A stretch of 42,273 nucleotides of DNA from an uncultured Coriobacteriaceae bacterium (GTDB lineage: Bacteria > Actinomycetota > Coriobacteriia > Coriobacteriales > Atopobiaceae), in NCBI GenBank assembly GCA_902791035.1, contig CADAUA010000014.1:1-42273 (forward strand), given 5' to 3'. The notes beneath the pieces are model-generated. The model worked only from the letters and a program-made list of their open reading frames with translations, was not told the origin of the DNA and did no database searches. This document shows positions 41,308 through 42,273 of the stretch, one piece after another (position 1 is the stretch's first letter; every line of letters starts with the position of its first letter). A program made the translations under genes and the position numbers.

Positions 41308-41396
41308 CTCGTGCCACCACCGAGCGGAAATAACTGAAGCACTCGATGGCGTGGCAGAGGGTGTCCAACTCGTGCCACCACCGAGCGGAAATAACG
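41308..41396. repeat. Direct repeat, 28 bp, partly duplicating the AATAACGGACA element end
   Basis: ACTCGTGCCACCACCGAGCG plus GAAATAAC occurs at 41308-41335 and again at 41369-41396, 61 bases apart. The second copy is the beginning of the AATAACGGACA element, so the element's left border was probably duplicated. Confidence 0.8.
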
Positions 41397-41489
41397 GACA
41401 GTTTCTCTCAGCGCCACGGAACCGCAAGGCTTCTACCTGCGAATATGTAAGAGTCGAGGCGTCGCCTAGAACACTTCTGTCCGTTATTT
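41389..41489. repeat. Inverted-repeat element (AATAACGGACA family), copy 3
   Basis: AAATAACGGACAG at the left and CTGTCCGTTATTT at the right enclose AACCGCAAGGCTTCTACCTG, close to the centre of copy 1 (29974-30000), but here the inner stem is degraded and the element is 101 bases. Confidence 0.85.
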
Positions 41490-41744
41490 TGACGCCAGCG
41501 CAGACGTTCGGGCGCATTCTTGGTCGAGAGGCTCTGGTGGCACCCACGATGGCGAGGCGTCGCCGAAACGCACCGCCAAGCTATAAGGCCCAGGATCCAT
41601 GGGGCTCTATGCAGTGGCGGTCTCAGCGCGGAACGCGAGCGCAGCCAGCCAGGCTTGGCACGCCAGCCAGCGGGGTATAAGATAGGTGCACCGGCGATGC
41701 CCGCGGTCGCTTAACCTGGGCGGGCGGCGCTGGCTACGATTTCA

Positions 41745-41766
41745 GGGGCCCGTTGCCGCGGGCCCC
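41745..41766 (-). terminator. GC-rich hairpin after the 43-residue peptide gene
   Basis: GGGGCCCG and CGGGCCCC (8-bp arms, 6-base loop) start just beyond the peptide gene on the minus strand. Likely terminator. Confidence 0.6.
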
Positions 41767-41772
41767 CTACTT

Positions 41773-41904
41773 TCACTTTCTCACGTCATCCGTTGGGTGC
41801 TTACGCTCCTTCCACAGGTCGCGCAGAACGCTCGCTGTGGCGGCGGCCCAGTAGGCCGCCTGGAGGAACTTCAGAACAAGATCGACGAGCTCATCTATGT
41901 CCAT
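41773..41904 (-). CDS. 43-residue peptide with one membrane-like helix, unknown
   Basis: This short gene has a strong ribosome site (GAAAGGAGC, 7 bases before ATG 41904) and a terminator hairpin right after its stop. The peptide starts with acidic MDIDELVDLVLKFLQAAYWA, runs through an alanine-rich hydrophobic helix and ends in a basic/charged tail (WKERKHPTDDVRK). Size, one hydrophobic segment, tryptophan at its edge and charged tail recall type I toxins of the Fst/Ldr kind, or holin-like peptides; this is analogy only. Two further hairpins precede it (41951-41963 and 41978-42000). No antisense RNA promoter could be identified. Confidence 0.55.
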   Translation of the reverse strand: MDIDELVDLVLKFLQAAYWAAATASVLRDLWKERKHPTDDVRK

Positions 41905-41977
41905 GGGCTTTGCTCCTTTCCAGTTCGAAGGGAGCGCCGCCCGCACGCGGACACCGCCGGTGTGGCGCGACATTCTA

Positions 41978-42000
41978 TGCCGCCCAAGGCCTGGGCGGCA
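41978..42000. other. 9-bp perfect stem-loop upstream of the small peptide gene
   Basis: TGCCGCCCA and TGGGCGGCA enclose AGGCC. With ACACCGCCGGTGT at 41951-41963 it forms a structured region 50-100 bases before the peptide's start codon. Confidence 0.55.
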
Positions 42001-42123
42001 CCGGCGCCCAGCTGCGGGGAGGGCAGAGCCGCAGACGGGAGGCGCCCCATGTTGCCGCCCACCGTTGCACCCGCGATGCGTCCCGGACGAGCGGCGGGGC
42101 CGTCGGAACCATGCCAGCCCCGT

Positions 42124-42170
42124 CCCGGGTGCAGAAACGGGACCTCTGGGGCCGGTTCCCCGCACCCGGG
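42124..42170. repeat. Inverted repeat next to the IS-like end
   Basis: CCGGGTGC near 42125 and GCACCCGG near 42161 pair as part of 10-base arms; inner GAAACGGGACC and CCGGTTCCC add partial pairing. It stops a few bases before the probable IS terminus at 42176. Confidence 0.65.
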
Positions 42171-42175
42171 ATGAC

Positions 42176-42273
42176 TGTGTTTTGTCAAGTAGAAATGAGC
42201 AAAATGGCCACCAGAAATTGAGCAGGCTGGCCACCGTTCCTGCGCATCATTTCTGAGCACCGCCCTGCATGAG
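42176..42273 (+). mobile_element. Probable end of an IS21-like insertion sequence (cut by window edge)
   Basis: TGTGTTTTGTCAAG at 42176 is followed by two similar segments, AATGAGCAAAATGGCCACC and AATTGAGCAGGCTGGCCACC. A TGT end with internal repeated blocks ending in GGCCACC is typical of IS21-family termini as I recall them. The transposase would lie beyond the window, so this remains tentative. Confidence 0.45.

Noticed and set aside
29947..41489. CRISPR-like repeats
   Set aside because: The repeated units are few, inverted or directly adjacent, without regular unique spacers, and no cas genes are present.

Overview
The window is about 42 kb of GC-rich, densely coded actinobacterial chromosome. 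Very high G+C at third codon positions, Shine-Dalgarno sites of the AGGAGG type, and the gene mix (butyrate kinase, D-lactate dehydrogenase, LytTR regulator, Cna-B/FctA-like surface proteins, degenerate sortase signals) suggest an anaerobic, host-associated member of the Coriobacteriia such as Olsenella/Atopobiaceae. This assignment is inference; no rRNA or other marker gene is present, and I saw no tRNA or CRISPR array.

Layout. 1-780: what looks like the end of an insertion sequence cutting into a decayed abiEi/abiEii (type IV toxin-antitoxin) pair. 0.95-5.5 kb: a Uma2-family nuclease, two AAA ATPases of different families and an alpha/beta hydrolase. 5.9-12.9 kb: a complete, tightly packed four-gene operon that I identify as a type I Wadjet system, jetABCD, an SMC-like anti-plasmid defence system. 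13.2-14.0 kb: a membrane protein plus small Cro/CI-type regulator behind a two-operator promoter. 14.1-22.3 kb, all on the minus strand: D-2-hydroxyacid dehydrogenase, M24 peptidase, butyrate kinase, NUDIX hydrolase, Hsp33 and a UvrA paralogue. 22.5-27.2 kb: a membrane-anchored hydrolase, a zinc-type macrodomain protein, a DUF1801/YdeI protein, a ZIP metal transporter and two small minus-strand proteins. 27.5-29.8 kb: a polar amino-acid ABC transporter with fused binding protein and permease. 30.3-32.5 kb: alkylation repair (ogt plus an Ada-AlkA fusion gene carrying a frameshift). 33.1-35.4 kb: a PhzF-like protein and a LytTR regulator. 35.8-39.4 kb: a two-gene surface-protein operon, the large gene frameshifted. 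39.8-41.0 kb: a HipA-like kinase. 41.8 kb: a 43-residue peptide gene; the window ends in a probable IS21-like terminus.

The most striking non-coding feature is the load of short repeats between genes. I can align at least five dispersed hairpin or inverted-repeat families by eye (a 108-bp element in two equal-length copies; a 101-113-bp element in three copies; a 75-90-bp family ending in TAGCAT.CACTCTG; a GGGGGTACTCCCC palindrome family; CACCCTA elements on both sides of jetABCD), one single-copy 145-bp element of the same kind, and several tandem repeats. In at least five genes (jetD, the NUDIX gene, the DUF1801 gene, ogt, the FctA-like gene) the stop codon lies inside one of these repeats.

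Functionally the window combines anti-mobile-element defence (jetABCD, relic abiE), DNA and protein damage repair (UvrA paralogue, Ogt, Ada-AlkA, NUDIX, Hsp33, macrodomain) and cell-surface functions. Two genes (ada-alkA and the large surface protein) are interrupted by frameshifts at short G runs, and each would be restored by one extra G. That points either to homopolymer miscounting in the assembly or to phase-variable tracts.
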